Assembly: GCF_000302535.1 (NCBI RefSeq)
Contig: NC_018708.1
Location: 3,968,001-4,032,000 of the forward strand
Reading direction: 5' to 3'
DNA length: 64,000 nucleotides
Source: Acidovorax sp. KKS102
GTDB taxonomy: Bacteria > Pseudomonadota > Gammaproteobacteria > Burkholderiales > Burkholderiaceae_C
Position numbers and translations under genes: made by a program. This document shows, piece by piece, positions 52,614 through 61,462 of this stretch. Within the stretch, counting starts at the first letter, position 1; each line of letters starts with the position of its first letter. Below the pieces are notes generated by a model. That model ran no database searches. It saw nothing but the letters and a program-made list of their open reading frames with translations, and was not told the DNA's origin.

Positions 52614-53573
52614 ATGAAAGCCATCCAGCAGGACATCGACGAGCGGACCAACCTCACCAGCACCAACAAGTTCGAGCTGTTGCTGTTCCGCCTGGGCATC
52701 GATAGCGCCTTGGGCAAGTCCGAGCTGTTCGGCATCAACGTCTTCAAGATCCGCGAGATCGTGGCCATGCCCAGCATCACGCCGATCGCTGGCACCACGG
52801 CCCATTCGCTGGGGGTGGTCAACCTGCGCGGACAGGTGATTCCGGTGCTGGACCTGCCCTCCATCGTCGGCTGCAAGCCCCAGACGGGCCTGAATATCAT
52901 GCTGGTGACCGAATACGCGCGCACCACCCAAGCGTTTGCGGTCGAGTCGGTGGAAGACATCGTGCGCCTGGACTGGAAGCAGGTGCTGTCGGCAGAGACC
53001 AGCGGCGCAGCCGGCAAGCTGGTGACCAGCATTGCCCGCCTGGATGGCAACACCGACGAGTCCCGCCTGGCCCAGGTGCTGGACGTGGAGGCGATCCTGC
53101 AAATGATCTCGCCTTCTGACGGTCATGAGGTCACCGAGGAAAAGGTGGGCGCCAAGCTCAAACTCAAGCCCGGCTGCATCATCCTGGCAGCTGACGACTC
53201 GTTCGTCGCCCGCTCGCTCATCGAGCAAGAACTCAAGGTGCTCAACGCACCCTACGAAATGGTCAAGTCCGGCAAGGAGGCCTGGGACCGGCTCAATGCC
53301 ATCGCCAAGAGCGCCGAGGCCGAAGGCAAAACCGTGCTGGACCGCGTGGCCATGGTGCTGACCGACCTGGAAATGCCCGAGATGGACGGCTTCACGCTGA
53401 CGCGCAACATCAAGCAGGACGCCCGTTTTCACGGGCTACCGGTGGTCATCCACTCCTCGCTGTCGGGCTCGGCCAACGAAGACCATGTGCGCAGCGTCGG
53501 GGCTGACGGTTATGTGGCCAAGTTTGTGGCCGAAGACCTGGCGGAGACCATCCGCCGCGTGCTGCCCAAGTAA
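52614..53573 (+). CDS. cheV: chemotaxis protein CheV (CheW-receiver fusion)
   Basis: 319 residues. A CheW domain (about 18-165, with LGVVNLRGQVIPVLDLPSIV and the KFELLLFRLG entry) is fused to a receiver domain (about 185-319, with LAADDSFVARSLIEQEL and the phosphorylated Asp 251 in VLTDLEMPEMDGFTL). CheV couples receptors to CheA and can act as a phosphate sink. It lies away from other che genes; a chemoreceptor gene is 11 kb upstream. AAGGAT precedes ATG 52614. A GC hairpin at 53599-53616 follows and may end the transcript. Confidence 0.95.
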   Translation: MKAIQQDIDERTNLTSTNKFELLLFRLGIDSALGKSELFGINVFKIREIVAMPSITPIAGTTAHSLGVVNLRGQVIPVLDLPSIVGCKPQTGLNIMLVTEYARTTQAFAVESVEDIVRLDWKQVLSAETSGAAGKLVTSIARLDGNTDESRLAQVLDVEAILQMISPSDGHEVTEEKVGAKLKLKPGCIILAADDSFVARSLIEQELKVLNAPYEMVKSGKEAWDRLNAIAKSAEAEGKTVLDRVAMVLTDLEMPEMDGFTLTRNIKQDARFHGLPVVIHSSLSGSANEDHVRSVGADGYVAKFVAEDLAETIRRVLPK

Positions 53574-53912
53574 ACCGGCGCTCCATTTCCTGATCACGAC
53601 GGCCCTGCGGGGCCGTTGGTGTTTTGACGGATGCTACACCGCGCCAAAACAGCTTGTAGCGCCAATTGCATATGGCTCGGCAGCTATCATTCTTGCTGAC
53701 ATCAACCCAAGGTCGGCGCTTGTCCTCACGGGTTGTTACCGCCTTGCTTGGCACCTGTGCGGATGCCGGGTCAACCAAAAGCCCGCCCCACGCGCTAAAG
53801 TGATTGGCACCCCTGTGCCAGGCTCCTGAAATTTGTAACGCTCCACCGGAGCGCTTTTCATGGGCTTTACGGACGGGGCGGAACGCGCCATTCCGGCCGG
53901 AGTCTGAATACC
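53574..53912. other. intergenic region with a dispersed repeat copy and hairpins
   Basis: 339 bases without a credible gene. It holds an ACGGCCC/GGGCCGT hairpin (53599-53616), a repeat copy (53654-53698, CTTGTAGCGCCAATTGCATA, TGGCTCGGCAGCTATCAT), a TTGGCAC/GTGCCA hairpin near 53805-53822, and a CGCTCC/GGAGCG stem (53839-53853) followed by CTTTT that may be an attenuator or terminator just before the lipoprotein gene. Confidence 0.6.
53654..53698 (+). repeat. dispersed palindromic repeat (divergent copy)
   Basis: CTTGTAGCGCCAATTGCATA and TGGCTCGGCAGCTATCAT keep the TGTAGCGC and CAGCTATCA arms of the family but lose the central TCATGC. Confidence 0.6.
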
Positions 53913-54458
53913 ATGACCTACACCATCACACGCATCCTTTCGGCCACGGTTCTGGGGGCCCTGGTGACAGGGTGCGCCACCGTGCCCGGCGACCCGTACT
54001 ACGACGCTCCACGCTACCCCGTGTACGAACAGCCCGGCTACATCTACAGCGCGCCGCAGCCGGTGTACCAGGCCCCGCCCGTGTACCGCGCGCCCGGCGT
54101 GATCTATTCGGCCCCACCGCCCGCCGTGTACTACGGCGGACGTGACCGCGACGACAACCGCTGGGACAACGACCGCAACCGCGGTGACTGGCGTGAAAGG
54201 GAGCGTGAGCGCGACCGCGCCGAACGCGACCGGGCCGCCCGCGAACGTGAGCGGCGCGACCAGCAAGCGCGGGAAGCCGACCGCCGCGCCCGTGAGCAAG
54301 ATCAGGCCCGCCGCGAGCAGGCCGAACGGGACCGCCGCGCCGCCGAAGACCGCCGTAACCGCGAGAACCGCCCCGGTCGTCTGGCGCCTGACAGCTATAC
54401 CCCGAGCCCGTACGACTGGCGCTCGCGCCAGCAGTCCAACAGCCAGGAAAAGCCTTGA
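53913..54458 (+). CDS. highly charged putative lipoprotein
   Basis: 181 residues with a lipobox (LGALVTGCAT) after a short signal peptide, then a Tyr/Pro-rich segment (YEQPGYIYSAPQPVYQAPPV) and a striking Arg/Asp/Glu/Gln-rich region of about 75 residues (RDRAERDRAARERERRDQQA and onward). It ends in PDSYTPSPYDWRSRQQ. The first half resembles small YXWGXW-type envelope proteins; the charged part would be a single helix. A GGAG site precedes ATG 53913. It is followed after 44 bases by a DUF4124-type gene, possibly co-transcribed. Function unknown. Confidence 0.7.
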   Translation: MTYTITRILSATVLGALVTGCATVPGDPYYDAPRYPVYEQPGYIYSAPQPVYQAPPVYRAPGVIYSAPPPAVYYGGRDRDDNRWDNDRNRGDWRERERERDRAERDRAARERERRDQQAREADRRAREQDQARREQAERDRRAAEDRRNRENRPGRLAPDSYTPSPYDWRSRQQSNSQEKP

Positions 54459-54502
54459 TGGCCTCTCGCTGACCCCGCTGTCCCAGTCACTTTTTCATCA
54501 CC

Positions 54503-55165
54503 ATGAAGCCACGCAAACACATCCTCATCACCGGTCTGTGCGTGGTCTTCCTGGGTGCTTGGGCTCCCTTGGGAACCCAGGCGCAAGTGATACGCTGCAC
54601 CGATGCCGCCACGGGCAAGGTCACCTACACCGACGGCAAGTGCGCCAGCGGCGCCACCGAGCGCGAGGTGGAGGCCCGCAAAACCCCACAAGAGATCCAG
54701 CAGGAGCGCGAAGAAGCTGCCGAAGCGCTGGCCCGCAAACAGCAGCGACTGCAGGCTGAAGCAACGGCTGCAGAGGCCGAGTCCCGGCGCAACGCACCGC
54801 GTGACAACGTGGCCCCGGCCAAGACGATCGACTATGCGCGCTCTCCGGAGTGCGCTCGCTCGCGGCGGAACCTGGATGTGGTGCTGAGCAGCGCCACGGG
54901 TGGCGGCTACGAACAAAACCTGCGGGTGGAGGCGGCGCAACGACAGGTCGACCTGGACTGCCTGGGCCCCCAGGGCTATGCAGAGGTGGAGAAATCCCGT
55001 CCCCGGTCCAACACCACGGCACCCGTGGTGGTCGTTCCCCCACCGTACTACCCGGTGCGGCCTGCGCCCGTGCAGCCACCGCCGCCCACACCAGCCCCAA
55101 AAAAATTCACGCAGTGCAACGTGTTCCGCTGCTACGACGCGCAGGGCAACAGCTACCCCCGCTGA
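54503..55165 (+). CDS. DUF4124-type exported protein
   Basis: 220 residues with an export signal (ITGLCVVFLGAWAPLGTQAQ), then the DUF4124 core (VIRCTDAATGKVTYTDGKCA) ending in a second Cys. A charged helix (EVEARKTPQEIQQEREEAAE) and a Pro-rich tail (PVQPPPPTPAPKK) follow, with an extra Cys pair in QCNVFRCYD. Many betaproteobacterial proteins of this type are exported and uncharacterised. No strong ribosome site, so it may depend on the lipoprotein gene upstream. Confidence 0.75.
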   Translation: MKPRKHILITGLCVVFLGAWAPLGTQAQVIRCTDAATGKVTYTDGKCASGATEREVEARKTPQEIQQEREEAAEALARKQQRLQAEATAAEAESRRNAPRDNVAPAKTIDYARSPECARSRRNLDVVLSSATGGGYEQNLRVEAAQRQVDLDCLGPQGYAEVEKSRPRSNTTAPVVVVPPPYYPVRPAPVQPPPPTPAPKKFTQCNVFRCYDAQGNSYPR

Positions 55166-55219
55166 TTGGGCGCCCGTTGAAGGTGGATTGAGCAACCTTC
55201 AAGGCTCTTGCGCGGCTTC

Positions 55220-56164
55220 TCAGGCCCGCAGCCCTTCGGCCACGCTGGGGTAACGCAACCGCAGCCCCAACTCGCGCAGCATGCGCTGGTTGTCCAGCCG
55301 GCGCGATTCGCTCATGAAGCTCAACAGCATCAGCGACAGCTGCTCCTGCGCCGTGCTGCGTGGCACACGCGGGGGGCGCGGCAGACCATACAGGTCCGCT
55401 GCCAGGTCAAAGTAGTCGCCCATCTTCATGTGGGTGGAATCACTCACGTTGTAGGCGCGCTGCGGTCGTCCCTTCCACACCGCCGCCATGCAGGCGCGGG
55501 CCAGATCATCGGCGTGGATGTGGTTGGTGAACACATCGTCCTCGGCCACCAGCACGGGCGTGCCCCGGCGCAGACGCGCCTCCGGAGTGCCCCCCTCCCG
55601 GTCAGGCGCATAGATGCCCGGAATGCGCAGCAGCGTGGCCCGCACGCCGGCACGGCCCAGGTGGCGCACGGCGCGCTCGGCATTCACTCGGCGCTGGGCG
55701 CGCGGTGTGCCAGGGGCCACGGTCCGCGTCTCCGGCACCAGGGCGCCCTGGCAGTCGCCATATACGCCGCTGGTGGACGCATACGCCAGTGACACGGGCA
55801 GGCTGCGCAGCCGCAGCGCCCGGGTCAGCGCCACGGTGCGCGGGTCGCGCCACCAGGCATCACCCCCTGCGCCCTCGCCCGGCGGTGGCGCCAGATGCAG
55901 CACGCGCGTGGCCAGGCCAGACAGCCTGCGCAACGTCCCCGCATCATCTAAGTTGCCCACCAGCGGGCGGGCGCCCTGCGCACGCAGCCCCGCCACCCGC
56001 CCTGCGCTGGAGGTCAGCGCCAGCACCTGCATGCGGCCAGCCCCAGGGCCCGTCTGCAAATTGCGCAGCACCCGTTGACCTACATCACCACAGCCCACGA
56101 TCAGCAGGCGTTCGCGGCGAAAGCGGGCTGGCAGGGCGCCGAGGGGGTTTTGGTTTGAAGGCAA
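55220..56164 (-). CDS. NAD(P)-dependent SDR/epimerase-like protein (YeeZ-type)
   Basis: 314 residues if translation starts at TTG 56164, just before LLIVGCGDVGQRVLRNLQTG, whose GxGxxG is the dinucleotide loop. No ATG is available in a sensible place; a GTG at 56209 is an alternative. Further landmarks are LAYASTSGVYGDCQGALVPE (extended-SDR Ser/Tyr region), RIPGIYAP, and IHADDLARACMAAVWKGRP. It resembles YeeZ-like epimerases of unknown substrate. It is divergent from the ferredoxin-reductase gene at 56213, so the promoters must overlap. Confidence 0.75.
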   Translation of the reverse strand: MPSNQNPLGALPARFRRERLLIVGCGDVGQRVLRNLQTGPGAGRMQVLALTSSAGRVAGLRAQGARPLVGNLDDAGTLRRLSGLATRVLHLAPPPGEGAGGDAWWRDPRTVALTRALRLRSLPVSLAYASTSGVYGDCQGALVPETRTVAPGTPRAQRRVNAERAVRHLGRAGVRATLLRIPGIYAPDREGGTPEARLRRGTPVLVAEDDVFTNHIHADDLARACMAAVWKGRPQRAYNVSDSTHMKMGDYFDLAADLYGLPRPPRVPRSTAQEQLSLMLLSFMSESRRLDNQRMLRELGLRLRYPSVAEGLRA

Positions 56165-56212
56165 AATCGGGACCGTCCGTTGACTACAAGAGCCCCCGAG
56201 GATACCCACTCC

Positions 56213-57265
56213 ATGACCAGTGCTGAGTCCGTTTTCCAGATCACCGTGCAGCCCAGCGGCCGCGCTTTCAGTGCCAATGCGGGCGAAGCCATCCTGGCCG
56301 CCGCCATCCGCAGCGGCGTGGGCCTGCCTTATGGCTGCAAGGACGGCGCCTGCGGCTCGTGCAAATGCAAAAAAATCAGCGGCACCGTGCAGCACGGCGC
56401 CCACCAGTCCAAGGCCCTCTCGGCCGACGAAGAAGCCGCAGGCCTGGTGCTGACCTGCTGCGCGCAGCCGCTGTCCGACGTGGTGCTCGAATCACGCCAG
56501 GTCACCGACGAAAGTGCCTACCCCATCAAAAAGATGCCCGTGCGCGTGGCCTCGCTCGAAAAGAAGTCGCACGACGTGATGCAGGTGCGCCTGCAGTTGC
56601 CTGCGGCAGACACCTTCCGCTACCACGCGGGCCAGTACATTGAATTCATCCTGCGCGACGGTGCGCGCAGGGCCTACTCGATGGCCAACGCGCCGCACAC
56701 CCAGGCCGAGGCGCCGGGCGTGGAACTACACATCCGCCACATGCCGGGCGGCAAGTTCACCGACCATGTGTTCGGCGCGATGAAAGAGAAGGAAATCCTG
56801 CGTGTCGAGGGCCCGTTCGGCAGCTTCTTCCTGCGCGAAGACTCAGACAAGCCCATCGTGCTGCTGGCATCCGGCACCGGCTTTGCCCCCATCAAGGCAC
56901 TGATCGAGCACCTGCAGTTCAAGGGCATCAGCCGCCCCACCGTGTTGTACTGGGGCGGCCGTCGCCCGGGCGACCTGTATCTGGCAGACTGGGTGCAGGC
57001 CCGCGTGGCAGAGCTACCGTGGCTGCGCTACGTTCCGGTCATTTCCAATGCGCTGCCCGAGGACGGCTGGACGGGCCGCACCGGCTTTGTGCACCAGGCG
57101 GTGCTGGATGATTTTGCAGACCTCTCGGGCCACCAGGTCTATGCCTGCGGCGCCCCCATCGTGGTCGAATCCGCCCGCGATGCCTACAGCGCCCAACGCG
57201 GCCTGCCGCCCGAGGAGTTCTTTGCCGACGCCTTCACCTCAGAAGCCGACAAGCACGGCGGCTGA
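56213..57265 (+). CDS. ferredoxin-NAD(P) reductase with N-terminal [2Fe-2S] domain
   Basis: 350 residues. The N-terminal domain has the plant-type ferredoxin cluster: PYGCKDGACGSCKCKKISG with CxxxxCxxC plus Cys in VLTCCAQ. The C-terminal part is an FNR module: RRAYSMANAP (FAD), then PIVLLASGTGFAPIKALIEH and VYACGAPIVVESA (NAD). It resembles AscD-type CDP-6-deoxy-glucoseen reductases and other oxygenase reductases. Its own oxygenase or dehydratase partner is not in the window. ATG 56213 is chosen over the upstream Met at 56180. Confidence 0.9.
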   Translation: MTSAESVFQITVQPSGRAFSANAGEAILAAAIRSGVGLPYGCKDGACGSCKCKKISGTVQHGAHQSKALSADEEAAGLVLTCCAQPLSDVVLESRQVTDESAYPIKKMPVRVASLEKKSHDVMQVRLQLPAADTFRYHAGQYIEFILRDGARRAYSMANAPHTQAEAPGVELHIRHMPGGKFTDHVFGAMKEKEILRVEGPFGSFFLREDSDKPIVLLASGTGFAPIKALIEHLQFKGISRPTVLYWGGRRPGDLYLADWVQARVAELPWLRYVPVISNALPEDGWTGRTGFVHQAVLDDFADLSGHQVYACGAPIVVESARDAYSAQRGLPPEEFFADAFTSEADKHGG

Positions 57266-57303
57266 CCTGGCCCCCCCCCACGGCACCAGCCGCCCCACTG
57301 ACC

Positions 57304-59526
57304 GTGCGCCCAGCGCCCGCCCAGCCCACCCCGCAGGGCGCGCAGCAGCGCTGGCCCCAGGCCCGGCGCGCCGGCTTCATTGCCACGCTGCTGTGCCTGG
57401 CAGCGCTGCTGGTGTGGGGCGCAGGCGAATGGGCCGAGCAAAGCGAACGCGATGCCCAGTGGGACAACCTTCGCCGCTTGGGCGAGGTACAAGCCCTGGC
57501 GCTGCGCGGCGTGGCCACGCGGTACAACTACCTGCCCTTCACGGCCGCGCAGCACCCGCTGGTGCGGCGGCTACTGCAGCGGCCCGCATCACAGGCCGTG
57601 CGGGACGCCGCCAACGCCTACCTGCAGGCGGTGAACCAGCACGCGGGCTCTGACATGTTGTACGTGATGGACCCGCAGGGCCTCACGCTCGCGTCCAGCA
57701 ACTGGGATACCCCCAACAGCTTTGTGCACCAGAACTACGGCAATCGCCCTTACTTTCGCGACGCCCTGGCAGGCCAGACGGGTCGCTTTTATGGCGTGGG
57801 CAAAACCACGGGCGAGCCCGGCCTGTTTGTCTCCGCCCCGGTGGTCGAAGCGGGCCGGGTGATCGGCGTGGTAGCGGTCAAGGTGCGCATGGAGCCCATC
57901 TCAGACCCCTGGGCCCAGTTGCGTGACCCAGTGTTCGTGACGGACGAGCAGGGCATTGTGTTTCTGGGCTCCGTGCCCGACTGGCTCTACCGCACCAGCC
58001 GCCCCCTGCCCGCGCCGCTGGTACAGCAGCTGCAGCACAACGAACAGTACGGCACGGGCTGGGCACCACGCACCGTGCCCTGGACCCTGCGCCCCCAGGA
58101 CGACTCGCCCGGCGCCGAACTGCGCCTGGACGGCCCTGGCGGCAAGCGGTATCTGGCCTTTGAGGAAAAACTGCCTGACCTGGGCTGGACCCTCACCGTC
58201 ACCGCCGACAGCCGCGTGGTGGCGTTGGCACGGCAGCAAGCCTGGGCGCTGGCCACGCTGGCCTCGGGGCTGCTGGTGCTGGGCGCGCTCTACTGGCGAC
58301 TGCGCGAGCGGCGGCTGGCAGAGACCCGACTGGCCCGCATCGAACTGGAGCAGCGCGTGCAGGAACGCACCCACGCGCTGCAGCAGGCCCAGGCGTTCCG
58401 CCAGTCCATGGAAGACTCACTGCTGGTGGGCATGCGCGCGCGCGACCTCGAAGGCCGCATCGTCTACGTCAACGCCGCCATGTGCGACATGGTGGGCTAC
58501 CGGGCTGACGAACTCATCGGCCAGCTGCCGCCCTACCCCTACTGGCACCCCGACGACCTCGACCGGCACTGGAACGACAGCGACACCGTACTGGCCGGCA
58601 ACGCGTTTCCCCATGGGCGGGAGAACCGCCTGCGGCACCGCGACGGGTCGGACGTTTACACCATGTTCTACACCACGCGCCTCATCGACGGCAGCGGCCA
58701 GCACATCGGCTGGATGAGCTCGGTGGTCAACATCACCGCGCAAAAGCGGGCCGAGGAACAGCAGCAGCAGCGCGAAACCCAGCTGCAGCGGGTGCAGCGC
58801 GTGATCACGGTGGGCGAGATGGCCTCCACCCTGGCGCACGAACTGAACCAGCCGCTGGCAGCCCTGGTCAACTACGCGGCGGCTGCACGCGCGCTGGCCG
58901 CCCAGGGCAAGACCGGGCCACTGAACGACAGCCTCGAAGCCCTGTCGGCCCAGGCGCTCCGGGCAGCCGACATCGTGGGCCGCATCCGCCGCTGGGTGCG
59001 CCAGCACCCTGAAAGCCGCGAGCCCTGCGACCTGTCGGCCATCGTGGAGCAGTCGCTGGAGCTGCTGCTGCGCGCCGAGGCCCGGCGCCAGGGGATTGCG
59101 GTGCGCGTCGAGCAGGCCGCAGCCCCTTTGCAGGTGCATGCCGACCGCGTGCTGCTCGAACAGGTGGTGATCAACCTGGGCCTGAACGCCCTGCAGGCCA
59201 TGCAGACGCACGAGCCCCCGCCCGAAGGGCACGAACTGCGGCTGCGTTTGGCCGCAGACCCGGGCCACGCGCTGGTGCAGGTGCTCGACCGGGGCCCGGG
59301 CCTGCCGCCCGGCATCGCCGAGCGCCTGTTCGAGCCTTTTTTCACCACCCGTTCCGACGGGCTGGGCCTGGGCCTCAACATCTGCCGCTCCATCATTGAG
59401 AGCATGGGCGGCCAGCTGCAGGCCCGCAACCGCGAGGGCGGTGGCGCCATTTTTGAAATCCGCCTGCCGCTCGCCAACGCACCTGAGTCCCCCCTGAGAA
59501 CCCCTGGGAATGCCGACGCACCATGA
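57304..59526 (+). CDS. DctB-like sensor histidine kinase
   Basis: 740 residues from GTG 57304. Membrane helix 1 (about 24-40), a large periplasmic double-Cache sensor domain (about 41-297, with DMLYVMDPQGLTLASSNWDT), membrane helix 2 (about 303-324), a coiled coil, a PAS domain (about 370-475, EGRIVYVNAAMCDMVGYRAD) and a HisKA/HATPase core. Autophosphorylated His 512 is in STLAHELNQPLAALVNYAAA, the DctB-type H-box; the ATP-lid motifs are NLGLNALQAM and LGLGLNICRSIIESMGG. It overlaps the response-regulator gene by four bases. DctB-like kinases sense C4-dicarboxylates or related acids, and the ligand here is unknown. Confidence 0.93.
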   Translation: MRPAPAQPTPQGAQQRWPQARRAGFIATLLCLAALLVWGAGEWAEQSERDAQWDNLRRLGEVQALALRGVATRYNYLPFTAAQHPLVRRLLQRPASQAVRDAANAYLQAVNQHAGSDMLYVMDPQGLTLASSNWDTPNSFVHQNYGNRPYFRDALAGQTGRFYGVGKTTGEPGLFVSAPVVEAGRVIGVVAVKVRMEPISDPWAQLRDPVFVTDEQGIVFLGSVPDWLYRTSRPLPAPLVQQLQHNEQYGTGWAPRTVPWTLRPQDDSPGAELRLDGPGGKRYLAFEEKLPDLGWTLTVTADSRVVALARQQAWALATLASGLLVLGALYWRLRERRLAETRLARIELEQRVQERTHALQQAQAFRQSMEDSLLVGMRARDLEGRIVYVNAAMCDMVGYRADELIGQLPPYPYWHPDDLDRHWNDSDTVLAGNAFPHGRENRLRHRDGSDVYTMFYTTRLIDGSGQHIGWMSSVVNITAQKRAEEQQQQRETQLQRVQRVITVGEMASTLAHELNQPLAALVNYAAAARALAAQGKTGPLNDSLEALSAQALRAADIVGRIRRWVRQHPESREPCDLSAIVEQSLELLLRAEARRQGIAVRVEQAAAPLQVHADRVLLEQVVINLGLNALQAMQTHEPPPEGHELRLRLAADPGHALVQVLDRGPGLPPGIAERLFEPFFTTRSDGLGLGLNICRSIIESMGGQLQARNREGGGAIFEIRLPLANAPESPLRTPGNADAP

Positions 59527-60248
59527 CCCACGACACCCTCCCCACCGCCGCCGAGCCGCCCGATGACACCGTGGTCTACATCGTGGACGACGACGAAGGT
59601 GTGCGCCAATCGCTGGCGGCCCTGCTGTTGGCGCGCGGGTACACGGTGCACACTTTTGGCGGCGGCGAGTCCTTCCTGGCAGAGGCAGCGCTGGACCACC
59701 CCGGCTGCGTGCTGCTGGACCTGCGCATGGAGGGCCTGAGCGGGCTGCAGGTATTCCACGAACTCGGCCAGCGCCACAGCGCGCTCAAGACCGTGTTCCT
59801 GTCGGCCCATGGCGAGCTGTCCTCCGCCGTCGCAGCCGTCAAGCAAGGGGCGGTGGACTGGCTCGAAAAGCCCTGCAACGAAGCCACCTTGCTGGCCGCT
59901 GTGGAGAAAGCCTCCGCGCTGTCGCAAGCGCAGGCACGGCAGGCGCAACGGCAGCAGCAACTGCGCGAGCGCTGGAACGCCCTGAGCCCACGCCAGCAAG
60001 AGGTGGCCCAACTGCTGGGCACCGGCCTCAGCAGCAAGGAAGTGGCCCGCGCACTGGCGCAGCGTGACCCGGAGCGCCCCATCGACCCGCGCACCGTGGA
60101 CACGCACCGGTCCGCCATCTTCCTGAAGCTGGACATCCGTTCGTCGCACGAGCTGGGCATGCTGGTGGAAGACCTGGGCGTGGCCCTCAGCGCGCCTCAT
60201 ATGGCACAAACGTCCTCGCCTGACCATCACCCCCTCAGGGATTCATAA
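59523..60248 (+). CDS. FixJ-like response regulator
   Basis: 241 residues, overlapping the kinase stop as ATGA. The receiver domain has DDD at 22-24, the phosphorylated Asp 66 in VLLDLRMEGLSG, and Lys in DWLEKPCN. The C-terminal LuxR-type helix-turn-helix includes ALSPRQQEVAQLLGTGLSSK. FixJ-family regulators pair with DctB-like or TodS-like kinases. It almost surely receives phosphate from the kinase upstream. Its target is likely the Bug receptor gene 24 bases on, and possibly other transport genes. Confidence 0.93.
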   Translation: MTHDTLPTAAEPPDDTVVYIVDDDEGVRQSLAALLLARGYTVHTFGGGESFLAEAALDHPGCVLLDLRMEGLSGLQVFHELGQRHSALKTVFLSAHGELSSAVAAVKQGAVDWLEKPCNEATLLAAVEKASALSQAQARQAQRQQQLRERWNALSPRQQEVAQLLGTGLSSKEVARALAQRDPERPIDPRTVDTHRSAIFLKLDIRSSHELGMLVEDLGVALSAPHMAQTSSPDHHPLRDS

Positions 60249-60272
60249 GCTTTCTTACGAATTTTTTGCACA

Positions 60273-61262
60273 ATGGCACCCATGAACCGCAGAAACATCC
60301 TCCTCGCCAGCGCCGTTGCCGCCGCAACGGTGTTTTCTCCCTCCATCGCTTCGGCGCAGGACACGGGCCAGCCCATCCGCCTGATCGTGCCGTATGCCCC
60401 CGGCGGCCCCATCGACGTGACGGCCCGCGCGCTGGCCGAGCGCGTGCGCGATTCGCTGGGCACAGTGATCATCGACAACAAGGGCGGTGCGGGCGGCAAC
60501 ATCGGCGCCGACGCCATTGCCAAGGCCGCACCCGATGGCCTGACCATCGGCATCGCCGCCACCGCCACCCATGCAGTCAACCCCTGGCTGTATGCGCGCA
60601 TGCCGTATGACGCGGGCAAGGACTTTGCGGGCATCACGCAGATGGTGCGTGTGCCCAACGTGCTGGTCATGAACGCCGCCAAGGCTGAGCAACTCAAGAT
60701 CCACACCGTGGCCGACCTGATCGCCTACGCCAAGGCCAACCCCGCCAAGCTCAACTACGGCAGCGGCGGTAACGGCAGCGCGGGCCACCTGGCGGGCGAA
60801 ATGTTCAAGCAGCGCGCTGGCATTTATGCCCTGCACATCCCCTACCGGGGCGCCAACCCGGCCCAGCTGGCGCTGCTGGCGGGCGAGGTGGAATTCAACA
60901 TCGACAACCTGGCCGCCGCTGCACCCAATATCCGCGCGGGCAAGCTGAAGGCCCTGGCCGTGACCTCGCTCGACGCCTCGGCATCGCTGCCGGGCGTTCC
61001 GCCGCTGTCCGCGACTTTCAAGGGCTTCTCCATCGACACCTGGTGGGGCCTGGTGGCGCCTGCGGCCACCCCCAAGCCCATCATCGACAAGCTGAACAAG
61101 GCCTTTGTGGCGGCACTGAATGCGCCCGAGACCAAGACCCGTTTTGCCGCCCTGCTGGCCGAACCCGTGGCCACCACGCCGCAGCAGTTCGACAGCTTCA
61201 TGGCCAGCGAACGCGCCAAGTACCAGCAGGTGGTGAAGGCGTCGGGCGCGAAGGTGGATTGA
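60273..61262 (+). CDS. Bug-type (tripartite tricarboxylate) solute receptor
   Basis: 329 residues. A signal peptide (VAAATVFSPSIASAQ) precedes a Venus-flytrap fold with the Bug signatures IRLIVPYAPGGPIDVTARAL, IDNKGGAGGNIGADAIAKAA, and FNIDNLAAAAPNIRAGKLKA. ATG 60273 or 60282 is the start. Bug receptors bind carboxylates and either feed TctAB permeases or act as sensory partners of kinases, as BctC does for BctDE in Bordetella. No TctA or TctB gene is present here, while a kinase-regulator pair is directly upstream, so a sensory role is plausible. Confidence 0.9.
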   Translation: MAPMNRRNILLASAVAAATVFSPSIASAQDTGQPIRLIVPYAPGGPIDVTARALAERVRDSLGTVIIDNKGGAGGNIGADAIAKAAPDGLTIGIAATATHAVNPWLYARMPYDAGKDFAGITQMVRVPNVLVMNAAKAEQLKIHTVADLIAYAKANPAKLNYGSGGNGSAGHLAGEMFKQRAGIYALHIPYRGANPAQLALLAGEVEFNIDNLAAAAPNIRAGKLKALAVTSLDASASLPGVPPLSATFKGFSIDTWWGLVAPAATPKPIIDKLNKAFVAALNAPETKTRFAALLAEPVATTPQQFDSFMASERAKYQQVVKASGAKVD

Positions 61263-61415
61263 CCCCTGAGCTGCTGCGCGTCTTCCAACCAGGGAGACGC
61301 GATCCGTGGCCCGGCGGATCCGGTTCCACGGTGGCGCTGGTGTGGGGCATCACCCGCATCACCCGGTATGGGTAAGCCCGGCGCAGGGCAAGCAGGTTTT
61401 TAAGCTTTTTTGGCC

Positions 61416-61462
61416 TCTTGCGCCCGTCCATCAAGCGCAAGTAGCTCCTGATTCAGGAGCAA
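61416..61462 (+). repeat. dispersed palindromic repeat
   Basis: TCTTGCGCCCGTCCATCAAG, CGCAAGTAGCTCCTGATTCA, GGAGC. It overlaps the last codons of folK on the minus strand. The rest of the 190-base gap to the Bug gene shows nothing else. Confidence 0.6.

Noticed and set aside
53804-53825. Sigma-54 promoter (TGGCAC...TGCC)
   Set aside because: The GG to GC spacing is one base short, and the sequence is better read as a small hairpin.
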